Made by a program: the position numbers and the translations under genes
The notes under the pieces: model-generated
The model's input: the letters and a program-made list of their open reading frames with translations, nothing else
Databases searched by the model: none
Told to the model about the DNA's origin: nothing
DNA from: Ilyobacter_A sp963668015
GTDB taxonomy: Bacteria; Fusobacteriota; Fusobacteriia; Fusobacteriales; Fusobacteriaceae
DNA: 64,000 nt
Assembly: GCA_963668015.2 (NCBI GenBank)
Contig: CAXXCR010000023.1
Coordinates: 45,386 to 109,385, forward strand
Reading direction: 5' to 3'
Part shown: one piece after another, positions 8,958 through 17,052 of the stretch
Layout: every line of letters begins with the position of its first letter
How positions within the stretch are numbered: position 1 is the first letter of the stretch

Positions 8958-9237
8958 TGAATTTCTTGTAAATATGTAAAACCTTTTTTGGTCACGAATA
9001 GACACAAATTCAAATAGAAAATCTTGGCCACAGAGTTGAACAGAGGAAAAGAGTGAGCTTTACAGAGAATTGCTAAAAACCTTTAACTTTTCAGGTTTTA
9101 AATGATTAGCGAGATTAGTGCAATTCGTGACAAAAGATGATTTTGACTTTAAAGACTCTCTCGGTGCATCTCTTTTTCTAAAGCCCTGTGAAACTCTGTG
9201 GCCCAAATAGATTTTCTAATAAATTTAGTGATTTATC
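8958..9237 (+). repeat. Dispersed intergenic repeat, copy 1
   Basis: One of three related copies in the window (others at 45.5 and 54.2 kb). Order of arms: A (TTTTTTGGTCACGAAT, 8984-8999), B (TTGGCCACAGAGTTG, from 9024), A' (ATTCGTGACAAAAG, 9123-9136), B' (AACTCTGTGGCC, ending about 9203). A pairs with A' and B with B', and the two inverted repeats interlock. The outer ends (TGAATTTCTTG at 8958 and a degraded copy near 9237) are also imperfect inverted repeats. No coding capacity, hence MITE-like. It lies between a convergent-free terminator and the trp promoter region. Confidence 0.75.
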
Positions 9238-9547
9238 ATAGTCCTTTTAAATAAAACTCGATTTAGATATAAAAAATTATGCTTTCTATACCAGAATAGC
9301 GGGTATACTGAGATCGACTGAATATGATATTTTTATGCAAGAGGAGGAGTACATTTAAATTACTGTTAAACTGTATTAAAAAGTATTTAATCTTATTTTT
9401 ATTCTTAATACATCTTATGAAGTGTTGAAAGACTAGTGATTTTTATAATATTAGTATTTTAGGGACAATGGAGTTGTAGAATATATATAGAGTAAAATAT
9501 AACATAGACTTTTGCAATTTACTTTAATTGTATTTTAATTATGCAGC

Positions 9548-9576
9548 TTGCAAAAAAAAATAAAAGGTGCTATACT
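9548..9576 (+). promoter_or_regulatory. Sigma70-type promoter of the trp operon
   Basis: TTGCAA (9548-9553), a 17-bp A-rich spacer and TATACT (9571-9576), close to consensus. Transcription should start near 9583, just before the leader-peptide ribosome site GGAGGTG (9595-9601). Bases 9238-9547 hold no recognisable gene. Confidence 0.75.
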
Positions 9577-9607
9577 TTTTTTAATAATTTATTTGGAGGT
9601 GTAACAA

Positions 9608-9691
9608 ATGGGAGTTAGATTCACATGGTGGCAAAGCAAATGGTATACTCAAGCAACTAAATACGTGGATCAGGCTTGTCTGTTTGCTTAA
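9608..9691 (+). CDS. trpL: trp operon leader peptide (27 aa)
   Basis: ATG 9608 with a strong ribosome site GGAGGTG six bases upstream; 27 codons, TAA at 9689-9691. Trp codons occupy positions 7, 8 and 12 (TWWQSKWY). That density, the position between promoter and terminators, and the following trpE make this an attenuation leader peptide: stalling at Trp codons under starvation would change folding of the RNA downstream. The last codons overlap the arm GGATCAGG (9667-9674), which can pair with terminator arms. No function of the peptide itself is implied. Confidence 0.85.
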   Translation: MGVRFTWWQSKWYTQATKYVDQACLFA

Positions 9692-9725
9692 TAAATTATA
9701 GTATTGAATTAAATTTTGAATGGAT

Positions 9726-9757
9726 ACCTGTTCTTTAATGTGGAACAGGTTTTTTTG
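9726..9757 (+). terminator. trp attenuator terminator 1
   Basis: Perfect 8-bp stem ACCTGTTC/GAACAGGT with a 9-nt loop, followed by TTTTTTG. Confidence 0.85.
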
Positions 9758-9768
9758 TTAAAATGCAG

Positions 9769-9807
9769 GCCTGGTCCATAATTTTGGAGCAGGCTTTTAT
9801 TTTTTTA
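9769..9807 (+). terminator. trp attenuator terminator 2
   Basis: Stem GCCTGGTCC/GGAGCAGGC (one internal G-G mismatch), 8-nt loop, then TTTTATTTTTTT, ending immediately before the trpE ribosome site. Confidence 0.75.
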
Positions 9808-9822
9808 GATAAGGGGGATGAA

Positions 9823-11226
9823 ATGGATAAAAAGATTATGAGGGCGTATACAACAGAGATGCTCGGAGATACGGAAACTCCCATAACGTTGTATAGAAAA
9901 TATGTAGGAGATGGAGTTGGAGTGCTCCTAGAGAGTAAGGAGATACAAAAAGGAAGATATTCATTTATTGCAAAGGACCCGTTTGCAACTATAAAATCCA
10001 AAGATTATGATATATCACTAGAGGAAAACGGTGAGATAAAAACCGAGCATATGAGGGCACTGGACTTTGTTAAATCATATATAGAGAATTTTGTAATAGT
10101 AGATGGTGAAGACCTGCCGCTGATAGGCGGTGGATTTGGAACTGTAGCATACGACATAATAAGACAGTATGAAGATCTTCCAAATGAAAACCCAGATAAT
10201 ATAGGTGTTCCGGATGTACATCTGATGTTTATGAACCAATTATTGATATATGATCACTACCATCAAAAAATAAAAATTTTAGTTTTGGACGAGGATAATC
10301 TGTCCGGTGAAATAAGAGCCAAGGCCAAACTTAAAGCTATGAAAGAGGAGATTCTAAAACCGTATATACATACTGAGGAATCGGACAAAGAATATGGTAT
10401 AAAGAGCATAAAAGCAAACACCAGCAAAGAGCAGTATATGGAAAACGTAGAAAAAGCAAAGCAGTATATATATGATGGAGATATATTTCAAGTGGTGCTT
10501 TCTAAAAAATGGGAGCTTGAAACTGATGAACATCCTTTCAATCTTTACAGAAAGCTTAGGTCGATAAATCCATCACCGTATCTGTTTTATATAAACTTCG
10601 GCGAATATCAGGTCGCAGGAAGTTCACCTGAAATGCTTGTAGAATTAAGGAAAGATAGAGTATTTACCTGTCCGATAGCCGGGACAAGAAGAAAGACAAA
10701 TGATCCTAGTCTGGATGCGGAACTGGCAAAAGACCTTTTGGAAGATGAAAAAGAGAGAGCCGAGCATGTAATGCTGGTGGACTTGGGTAGAAACGACATG
10801 GGAAGGGTTTCTAAAGTTAAAAGTGTTAAAGTAACTGAATTTATGCAGGTACACAATTATTCCCATGTTATGCATTTGGTTTCCACAGTTGAAGGGGAGA
10901 AAAATGAAAAAGAGGATGCCTTTTCTGTACTTTCTTCATTCCTTCCTGCAGGGACACTGTCAGGTGCTCCTAAAATAAGAGCTATGGAGATAATAGATGA
11001 ACTTGAACCTGAAAAAAGAGGAGTATATGGTGGTGCTATAGGGTATTTTTCATACAATGGTGATATGGACACCTGCATCGCGATACGTACAATGCTAATG
11101 AAGGGTGGAAAAGTATATCTGCAGGCTGGTGCCGGAATAACAGCCAAGTCAGACCCGGAAAAAGAGGACGAGGAGTGCGAAAACAAGATAAGGGCACTTG
11201 TAAAAGCCATAGAGGGGGAGATTTAA
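9823..11226 (+). CDS. trpE: Anthranilate synthase component I
   Basis: Converts chorismate, with ammonia supplied by TrpG, to anthranilate: the first committed step to tryptophan. 467 residues, normal for TrpE. The N-terminal LLES motif (residues 35-38) is the known Trp feedback site, so the enzyme is probably feedback-inhibited. The C-terminal chorismate-binding half shows DGDIFQVVLSKKWE, PIAGTRRK and SGAPKIRAMEI. I choose ATG 9823: AAGGGGG lies at 9811-9817, whereas the in-frame ATG at 9763 falls inside the attenuator. It abuts trpG with no gap, suggesting translational coupling. Confidence 0.97.
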   Translation: MDKKIMRAYTTEMLGDTETPITLYRKYVGDGVGVLLESKEIQKGRYSFIAKDPFATIKSKDYDISLEENGEIKTEHMRALDFVKSYIENFVIVDGEDLPLIGGGFGTVAYDIIRQYEDLPNENPDNIGVPDVHLMFMNQLLIYDHYHQKIKILVLDEDNLSGEIRAKAKLKAMKEEILKPYIHTEESDKEYGIKSIKANTSKEQYMENVEKAKQYIYDGDIFQVVLSKKWELETDEHPFNLYRKLRSINPSPYLFYINFGEYQVAGSSPEMLVELRKDRVFTCPIAGTRRKTNDPSLDAELAKDLLEDEKERAEHVMLVDLGRNDMGRVSKVKSVKVTEFMQVHNYSHVMHLVSTVEGEKNEKEDAFSVLSSFLPAGTLSGAPKIRAMEIIDELEPEKRGVYGGAIGYFSYNGDMDTCIAIRTMLMKGGKVYLQAGAGITAKSDPEKEDEECENKIRALVKAIEGEI

Positions 11227-11787
11227 ATGATACTTCTAATAGACAATTATGATTCTTTCACTTACAACCTCTACCAGTATCTAAGCGAACTGGACGAGGT
11301 AAAAGTTGTAAGAAATGATAAGATAGATATAGCCGGGATAGAAGAGCTGAACCCTGACAAAATAGTACTTTCTCCTGGACCGAAAACTCCAAGAGAAGCG
11401 GGTATATGTATAGATGTTATAAAACATTTTTATAATAAAGTGCCACTGCTGGGGATATGTCTTGGACACCAGGCTATGGGGGATGCTTTTGGAGCCGATA
11501 TAGTACATGCAAAAGAACTTTACCATGGAAGATACAGTGAGATAACGCATGACGGTAAAGGTGTGTTTCAAGGGATAAGCCAAAATACCAAGGTTGCAAG
11601 GTATCACTCTCTGGCCATAAAAAAGGATACTCTTTCAGATGAATTTGAGATAAGCGCTGAAACAGAGGATGGCGAAATAATGGCAATAAGACATAAAGAA
11701 TATAAAGTGGTGGGACTGCAGTTTCATCCGGAATCAATATACACGCCAGAAGGAATGAAGATGCTTGAAAACTTTATGAAACTTTAA
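11227..11787 (+). CDS. trpG: Anthranilate synthase component II (glutamine amidotransferase)
   Basis: Class I glutamine amidotransferase that delivers ammonia to TrpE. 186 residues with the opening ILLIDNYDSFTYN, oxyanion-strand LSPGP, nucleophile Cys78 in LLGICLGHQ and the His-x-Glu pair in LQFHPES. It is unfused, as is usual outside the TrpGD enterobacterial fusion. Directly follows the trpE stop and is 13 bp upstream of trpD with GGGGG before it. In many anaerobes one such subunit also serves p-aminobenzoate synthase (PabA); no pabB is present here, so the trp role is the main one. Confidence 0.96.
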   Translation: MILLIDNYDSFTYNLYQYLSELDEVKVVRNDKIDIAGIEELNPDKIVLSPGPKTPREAGICIDVIKHFYNKVPLLGICLGHQAMGDAFGADIVHAKELYHGRYSEITHDGKGVFQGISQNTKVARYHSLAIKKDTLSDEFEISAETEDGEIMAIRHKEYKVVGLQFHPESIYTPEGMKMLENFMKL

Positions 11788-11800
11788 GGGGGAAATATTT

Positions 11801-12823
11801 ATGATTAGAGAAGCCTTGGATAAGGTGATAAAAGGAATAGACCTGAGTGAAGAAGAGATGAGAAACCTTATGGATGGTATAATGGACGGTGGATACTCTG
11901 ATATATTGGTTTCAAGTTTTTTAACTGCGTTAAAGATAAAAGGGGAAAGTGTATCTGAAATAACAGGCGCGGCAAAAATAATGAGAAAAAAAGCAAAAAA
12001 AGTGAATTTAGATAGCTTTTATGCAATAGACACTTGCGGGACAGGTGGAGACGAAGCCAATACATTTAATATATCAACAGGAGTTGCCTTTGTGTGTGCG
12101 GCAGCAGACGTGCATGTTGTAAAACATGGGAACAGGGCAGTATCGAGTAAAAGTGGAAGTGCAGACGTATTAGAAGAACTTGGGGTAAATCTTACCCTTG
12201 ACGAAAATAAGGTTGCAACGTGTGTAGAGGAGAAAAATATAGGTTTCTTTTTTGCACCTCACTACCATAGTGCAATGAAAAATGTTATCCACATAAGAAG
12301 AGAGCTCAAAATGAGGACAATTTTCAATATATTAGGGCCTCTTACAAACCCTGCAGGAGCAAAGGGACAGGTCTTGGGTGTTTTTGATCCTGAACTTACA
12401 GAAACAATGGCGAATGTGTTGAAAAAGCTTGGGACAGAGCATGCACTTGTAGTACACGGTGACGGTTTGGACGAGATAACTATAACCGGAAAAACGAAGG
12501 TGACTGAGCTGAAAAATGGTGAATTGAGAACCTACTATATTGAGCCGGAAGATTTTGGGATGAAAAGGGCTAACTTTAAGGATATAGAGGGAGGAACAGC
12601 CACTGAAAATGCGGATATACTAAGAGGTATTTTTAGTGGAGACTTGAAAAACGCTAAAAGAGATATCATAATATTAAACAGTGCAGCTGCTCTTTATGTT
12701 GGAAAAAAGGTTGGTAGCATAAGCGAGGGTGTGGCTATGGCCAAAGATCTTTTAGAAAGTGGAAAAGTGCTTTCTAAGATGGAAGATTTTGTAAAATTTA
12801 CAAATGATGTGGAGGGAATATAG
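11801..12823 (+). CDS. trpD: Anthranilate phosphoribosyltransferase
   Basis: Transfers the phosphoribosyl group of PRPP to anthranilate. 340 residues, full length. Visible: the PRPP-binding DTCGTGGDEANTFNIST loop, the VKHGNRAVSSKSGSADVLEELG segment and the anthranilate-side RRELKMRTIFNILGPLTNPA. Third gene of the trp operon; the next gene starts on the base after its stop (GTG), consistent with coupling. Confidence 0.97.
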   Translation: MIREALDKVIKGIDLSEEEMRNLMDGIMDGGYSDILVSSFLTALKIKGESVSEITGAAKIMRKKAKKVNLDSFYAIDTCGTGGDEANTFNISTGVAFVCAAADVHVVKHGNRAVSSKSGSADVLEELGVNLTLDENKVATCVEEKNIGFFFAPHYHSAMKNVIHIRRELKMRTIFNILGPLTNPAGAKGQVLGVFDPELTETMANVLKKLGTEHALVVHGDGLDEITITGKTKVTELKNGELRTYYIEPEDFGMKRANFKDIEGGTATENADILRGIFSGDLKNAKRDIIILNSAAALYVGKKVGSISEGVAMAKDLLESGKVLSKMEDFVKFTNDVEGI

Positions 12824-13603
12824 GTGATACTGGATAAAATAGTAGATCAGAAAAAGATAGACCTTGAAGACAGAAAGGCAGAACTTTCAATAGAGGAGAT
12901 AAAAAAAGCTATAGCAGATATGGATAGCAGACCCAGCTTCTATGGCGCATTAAAAAAAGATGGTCTGTCCATAATAGGCGAGGTAAAAAAAGCTTCCCCT
13001 TCTAAAGGGATAATAAAAGCTGACTTTCACCCTGTGGACCTGGGTAAAAAATATGAAAGCTGCGTGGATGCGGTGTCGGTTTTAACCGAGGAAAAGTTCT
13101 TCCTTGGAAACCCGGATTACTTAAAAGCTGTAAATAGTGAAATATCCCTGCCTACAATCAGAAAGGACTTCATAATAGACGAGTATCAAATATACGAAGC
13201 GAAATATCTGGGTGCATCTGCTATACTTTTAATATGCGCCATATTGGATGTAGAAACTCTGAGAAGATTCAGGGAATTGGGTGAGAGCTTGGGTCTTGAT
13301 TCGCTGGTGGAGTGCCACACAGAAGAAGAGGTGAAGATGGCGCTTGAGTCAGGAGCAAAAATAGTAGGAATAAACAACAGAAACCTGAAAACTTTTGAAA
13401 TAGACCTGGAAACAACTGTGAAACTTTCAAAACTGATATCAGCAGATAAGGTTTTGGTTTCTGAAAGCGGGATACATACAGGTGAGGATATAAAAAAAAT
13501 AAAGGACTGCGGTGTAGATGCAGTGCTGGTAGGGGAAAGCTTTATGGTCTCGGAAGATATGGCAGCCAAGGCTAAAGAGCTAAAGGGAGCTTTCGGGAGG
13601 TAA
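12824..13603 (+). CDS. trpC: Indole-3-glycerol-phosphate synthase
   Basis: Closes the indole ring of CdRP with loss of CO2 and water. 259 residues in a single TIM barrel. Conserved elements: IGEVKKASPSKGII (phosphate/substrate lysines), LTEEKFFLG, RKDFIIDEYQI, LVECHTEEE, GINNRNL and SESGI. Starts with GTG directly after the trpD stop. It is separate from trpF, unlike the enterobacterial TrpCF fusion. Confidence 0.97.
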   Translation: MILDKIVDQKKIDLEDRKAELSIEEIKKAIADMDSRPSFYGALKKDGLSIIGEVKKASPSKGIIKADFHPVDLGKKYESCVDAVSVLTEEKFFLGNPDYLKAVNSEISLPTIRKDFIIDEYQIYEAKYLGASAILLICAILDVETLRRFRELGESLGLDSLVECHTEEEVKMALESGAKIVGINNRNLKTFEIDLETTVKLSKLISADKVLVSESGIHTGEDIKKIKDCGVDAVLVGESFMVSEDMAAKAKELKGAFGR

Positions 13604-13606
13604 GTG

Positions 13607-14221
13607 ATGGTAAATATAAAGGTCTGCGGACTGAAAAGAGTAGAAGATATAGATATGGTGAACGAGGTGAAACCGGAATTCGTAGGTTTTGTTTTTGCCA
13701 AAAGTACAAGGGAGGTCAGGCCTGAACTGGCAAAGGAACTCATAGAAAAATTGGACAAAGATATAAAAGCCGTCGGGGTATTTGTAAACGAAGACCCGGC
13801 CAAGGTAAATCACATAGCATCATACTGCGGATTGGACGTGGTGCAGCTGCACGGGGAGGAAGACCCTCTTTACTGCAAAAGGATAGAGTACCCAATGTGG
13901 AAAGCCATAGCTGTCAAGGATGAAAGTTCAATTCATAAACTGAAAAATTATCCTCTAGTGGAAGGATTTTTGCTGGATACATATTCAAAAGAAGTAAAAG
14001 GCGGAACTGGAAAAGCATTCAACTGGGACATAGTAAAGGACCTGCATAAAGATTATAAAATAATACTTGCAGGAGGATTAAAACCGGAAAATATAGCTGA
14101 AGCTATACAAACAGTACATCCTTACTGTGTTGATGTCAGCTCCGGAGTGGAAAAAGACGGGGTAAAAGACCAAGAGCTTATAACCAAGTTCGTAGAAAAT
14201 GTCAGATCCACAAAGATATAA
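13607..14221 (+). CDS. trpF: Phosphoribosylanthranilate isomerase
   Basis: Amadori isomerisation of PRA to CdRP, a TIM barrel of about 204 residues. Catalytic Cys in KVCGL near the N-terminus; GFVFAKSTREV, VVQLHGEE, LLDTYSKEVKGGTGKAFNW (with the general acid Asp) and DVSSGVEKDGVKD at the phosphate site. GGGAGG at the trpC end serves either GTG 13604 or ATG 13607; I take the ATG. Nothing unusual except the gene that follows it. Confidence 0.96.
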   Translation: MVNIKVCGLKRVEDIDMVNEVKPEFVGFVFAKSTREVRPELAKELIEKLDKDIKAVGVFVNEDPAKVNHIASYCGLDVVQLHGEEDPLYCKRIEYPMWKAIAVKDESSIHKLKNYPLVEGFLLDTYSKEVKGGTGKAFNWDIVKDLHKDYKIILAGGLKPENIAEAIQTVHPYCVDVSSGVEKDGVKDQELITKFVENVRSTKI

Positions 14222-14236
14222 ATTGGAGTTGGTTTT

Positions 14237-14932
14237 GTGGGGATAGAGTATCGCGAGATAGTACCCTGGGGCAGAAGCTTTGAAGAATACCTCCTGATGT
14301 TTTATCTGACAGAAAAAGATCTTGAAAAGAAGATTTTGGGATGCGGAGACGATCCAGCTTCATTTAACGCAGAAATGAAAAGAAGAGGATTTTCTTGTGT
14401 ATCATTTGATCCGATATATACTTTTTCTAAAAACCAGATTGAGCATAGAATAACGGAAACATATGCAACAGTTTTAGAAAAAACAAGGGAAAACCAAGAG
14501 AAGTTTGTTTGGGAAAATATTAAAGATGTTGAAGAACTTGGGAAACTCAGAATGGGAGCTATGCAAAAATTTTTAGAAGACTATGAAGCGGGGAAATCAG
14601 AGAGCAGGTACATAGCAGGAAGACTCCCAAATTTGCCTTTTAAGGATAATAGCTTTCAACTTGCTATTTCTTCTAACTTTCTATTTCTTTATTCTGACAA
14701 TCTATCATAGGAATTTCATATAGATGCCATAGAGGAGATTTTCAGGTTAACAAAGGAAGCAAGATTTTTTCCGATCCTTGATATGAATGGCGATGAGTCA
14801 AGACACTTAAAGCCTGTGTGCGAGCATTTTAAAGAAAAAGGGTATGATGTCCTGGTAAAAAAGGTTGATTACGAGTTTCAGAAAAATGGGAATCAATTGC
14901 TGATTATAAAAGAAAACAGTTTTAAAAAATAA
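14237..14932 (+). pseudogene. SAM-dependent methyltransferase-like gene interrupted by an in-frame TAG
   Basis: GTG 14237 with GGAG upstream opens a 231-codon frame, interrupted only by TAG at 14708-14710. Before it: GCGDDPASFNAEMKRRG, a SAM-binding glycine loop followed by SFDPIY, and FLFLYSD. After it the same frame runs on with EFHIDAIEEIFRLTKEA and DMNGDESRH to TAA at 14930-14932, with no further lesion. In the family I associate with this pattern the motif reads SDxLDYEFH, so the stop replaces a Tyr codon (TAT/TAC to TAG). It sits inside the trp operon between trpF and trpB and has no evident role in tryptophan synthesis. Fresh nonsense mutation, sequence error or readthrough are all possible. 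Confidence 0.75.
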
Positions 14933-14963
14933 AATTAGAGTATAGAAGAGGTGAGTGATTTAA

Positions 14964-16154
14964 ATGTATACAAAATTTGGTCAATTCGGAGGGCAGTATG
15001 TCCCGGAAACACTTATGAATCCGCTAAGAGAGCTTGAAGAGGCTTATGACAAATATAAAAATGATCCTGAATTCAAAAAAGAGTTCGATTATTATATGAA
15101 ATATTACGTAGGTAGAGAAAATCCACTTTACTTCGCCAAAAACCTTACCGAAAAACTTGGCGGGGCAAAAATATATATAAAAAGAGAGGACCTAAACCAT
15201 ACAGGGGCACATAAGATAAACAACGTTATAGGTCAGATAATGCTGGCAAAAAAAATGGGTAAAAAAAGGGTAATAGCAGAAACAGGAGCCGGTCAGCATG
15301 GTGTTGCAACTGCAACCGGGGCAGCACTTTTCAATCTTGAATGTGTGGTGTTTATGGGTGAAAAAGATATCGAGAGACAGCGTTTGAACGTATTCAGAAT
15401 GGAGCTTTTGGGAGCAAAGGTTGTATCTGTTAAATCAGGAACTAAAACATTGAAGGATGCCACAAACGAGGCTATACGTGAATGGGTAAACAGAGCAGAC
15501 GATACATTCTACGTTATAGGGTCTGTTGTAGGGCCGCATCCGTACCCTACAATGGTAAGAGATTTTCAGAGAATAATAGGGGACGAAGCGAAAAAACAGA
15601 TATTAGAAGCTGAGGGTAGACTTCCAGATGCACTTGTTGCCTGTGTAGGTGGGGGGAGTAATGCAATGGGGCTATTCTACCCGTTTGTAGAGGATAAAGA
15701 AGTGGCTATGTACGGAGTAGAAGCTGGCGGACGTGGTATAGAAACAGGTGAACATGCTGCAGCTTTTGCAGAAGGGAGTGTAGGGGTACTTCACGGTATG
15801 AAAACCTATCTGCTTCAAGATGAAGACGGACAGATAAAGCCCGTACACTCGGTATCAGCCGGATTGGATTATCCTGGTGTAGGACCGGAACATTCATTCT
15901 TATTTGATACCGGCAGAGCTGAATATGTAAATATAAAAGATGATGAGGCTATTGAGGGGCTAAAAACACTTTCAAGGTTAGAGGGGATAATACCTGCACT
16001 TGAAAGTTCTCATGCAGTGGCATACCTTATGAAATTAGCGCCTAAAATGAAAAAAGACCAGATTATAATTTTAAATCTTTCAGGTCGTGGGGACAAGGAT
16101 ATGTACACAGTTTTTGATATTTTGAACAAGGAAAAAGAGGAAGGGGATAATTAA
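14964..16154 (+). CDS. trpB: Tryptophan synthase beta chain
   Basis: PLP enzyme joining indole and serine. 396 residues, the TrpB1 type that works with TrpA. PLP lysine K84 in NHTGAHKINN, catalytic Glu in AETGAGQHG, phosphate-binding GGGSNAMG, and SAGLDYPGVGPEH for the serine side. Ribosome site GAGGTGAG upstream. The stop codon overlaps the trpA start (TAATG), typical of tight TrpA:TrpB stoichiometry. Confidence 0.98.
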   Translation: MYTKFGQFGGQYVPETLMNPLRELEEAYDKYKNDPEFKKEFDYYMKYYVGRENPLYFAKNLTEKLGGAKIYIKREDLNHTGAHKINNVIGQIMLAKKMGKKRVIAETGAGQHGVATATGAALFNLECVVFMGEKDIERQRLNVFRMELLGAKVVSVKSGTKTLKDATNEAIREWVNRADDTFYVIGSVVGPHPYPTMVRDFQRIIGDEAKKQILEAEGRLPDALVACVGGGSNAMGLFYPFVEDKEVAMYGVEAGGRGIETGEHAAAFAEGSVGVLHGMKTYLLQDEDGQIKPVHSVSAGLDYPGVGPEHSFLFDTGRAEYVNIKDDEAIEGLKTLSRLEGIIPALESSHAVAYLMKLAPKMKKDQIIILNLSGRGDKDMYTVFDILNKEKEEGDN

Positions 16155-16933
16155 TGAATAGGATAGAGAGAAAATTTCAAGAGCTCAAAACCAAAGGGGA
16201 AAAAGCCTTGATAACATATATAACCTGTGGGGATCCGAATATAGAGTTAACAGAAGAGTTTGTATATGCCAAAGAAAGATCCGGGGCGGATATAATCGAG
16301 CTAGGGATACCATTTTCTGATCCGCTTGCAGACGGACCTATAATACAGGCTGCTGCTACTAGAGCGCTTGAAAAAGGGATCAAGCTAAAAGATATATTCC
16401 AGTGTGTTGAAAATATAAGAAAAAACAGTCAAGTTCCTCTGGTTTTTATGGTATATTACAATACAGTTGTGAACTACGGGGAACTTAGATTTGTTGAAAA
16501 ATGTGAGGAGATAGGTATAGATGGGATTATAATACCAGACCTTCCATATGAGGAATCAGTGGAGCTTAGAGCACATCTAAAATCAAAAGAACTTGCACTT
16601 ATTCCACTTATAGCACCTAACTCAGGCGACAGAATAGAGAAGCTGGTGGAGGACGCAAAAGGGTTTATCTATTGCGTATCCTCGCTTGGAGTTACAGGTG
16701 TGAGAAATGAATTTGCAAAAACTATGAAGGACTATCTAAAAGCAGTTAAGGACAGCACCGATGTACCTGTGGCTGTTGGATTTGGATTTTCCAAGCCTGA
16801 AGACCTTGAAATAGTAAAAGAGGTCGTGGATGGGGTTATAGTTGGATCTGCAATAATAAAGTGTGTTGATGAGACATCACAGGATATTGCTTCACTTGAA
16901 AATCTGGTTTCAAAATTAAAAAATGCTCTATAG
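16154..16933 (+). CDS. trpA: Tryptophan synthase alpha chain
   Basis: Cleaves indole-3-glycerol phosphate and channels indole to TrpB. 259 residues, TIM barrel; catalytic Glu in IIELGIPFSDPLADGP and Asp in IDGIIIPDLPYEE, phosphate loop VAVGFGFSKPED and GSAI. Last gene of the operon, overlapping trpB by one base and followed by a strong terminator. Confidence 0.98.
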   Translation: MNRIERKFQELKTKGEKALITYITCGDPNIELTEEFVYAKERSGADIIELGIPFSDPLADGPIIQAAATRALEKGIKLKDIFQCVENIRKNSQVPLVFMVYYNTVVNYGELRFVEKCEEIGIDGIIIPDLPYEESVELRAHLKSKELALIPLIAPNSGDRIEKLVEDAKGFIYCVSSLGVTGVRNEFAKTMKDYLKAVKDSTDVPVAVGFGFSKPEDLEIVKEVVDGVIVGSAIIKCVDETSQDIASLENLVSKLKNAL

Positions 16934-16936
16934 TGG

Positions 16937-16963
16937 GAGCCCCGTTTAAACGGGGCTCTTATT
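16937..16963 (+). terminator. trp operon terminator
   Basis: GAGCCCCG/CGGGGCTC perfect stem with TTTAAA loop, T-rich tail. Confidence 0.9.
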
Positions 16964-17052
16964 AAATAATTATCATATTTGACAAACAAAATATAAAGTG
17001 GTATAAATGACTGAGTATTTATTTTTACATAAGATCATTCGGAGGTGCAAAA

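Larger units (their letters stand above)
9667..9807 (+). promoter_or_regulatory. trp attenuator with a five-arm folding switch
   Basis: Five short arms of one family alternate: GGATCAGG (9667-9674, inside trpL), CCTGTTC (9727-9733), GGAACAGG (9742-9749), CCTGGTCC (9770-9777) and GGAGCAGG (9786-9793). Arms 2:3 and 4:5 make two terminators. Arm 1 can pair with arm 2 (one mismatch) and arm 3 with arm 4 (one mismatch), which would destroy both; arm 1 also pairs with arm 4 over 8 bp with one wobble. A ribosome stalled at the Trp codons leaves arm 1 free, while one at the stop codon covers it. The pairing is seen; the switching is inferred. Confidence 0.7.

Noticed and set aside
9288..9308. TATACC/GGTATA palindrome as a TrpR-type operator
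   Set aside because: Short and 240 bp upstream of the mapped promoter elements; it does not resemble the known TrpR site and there is no trpR in the window.
9763..9822. Upstream start of trpE at ATG 9763
   Set aside because: It lies in the stem of attenuator terminator 2 and would add 20 residues not expected in TrpE; AAGGGGG serves ATG 9823.
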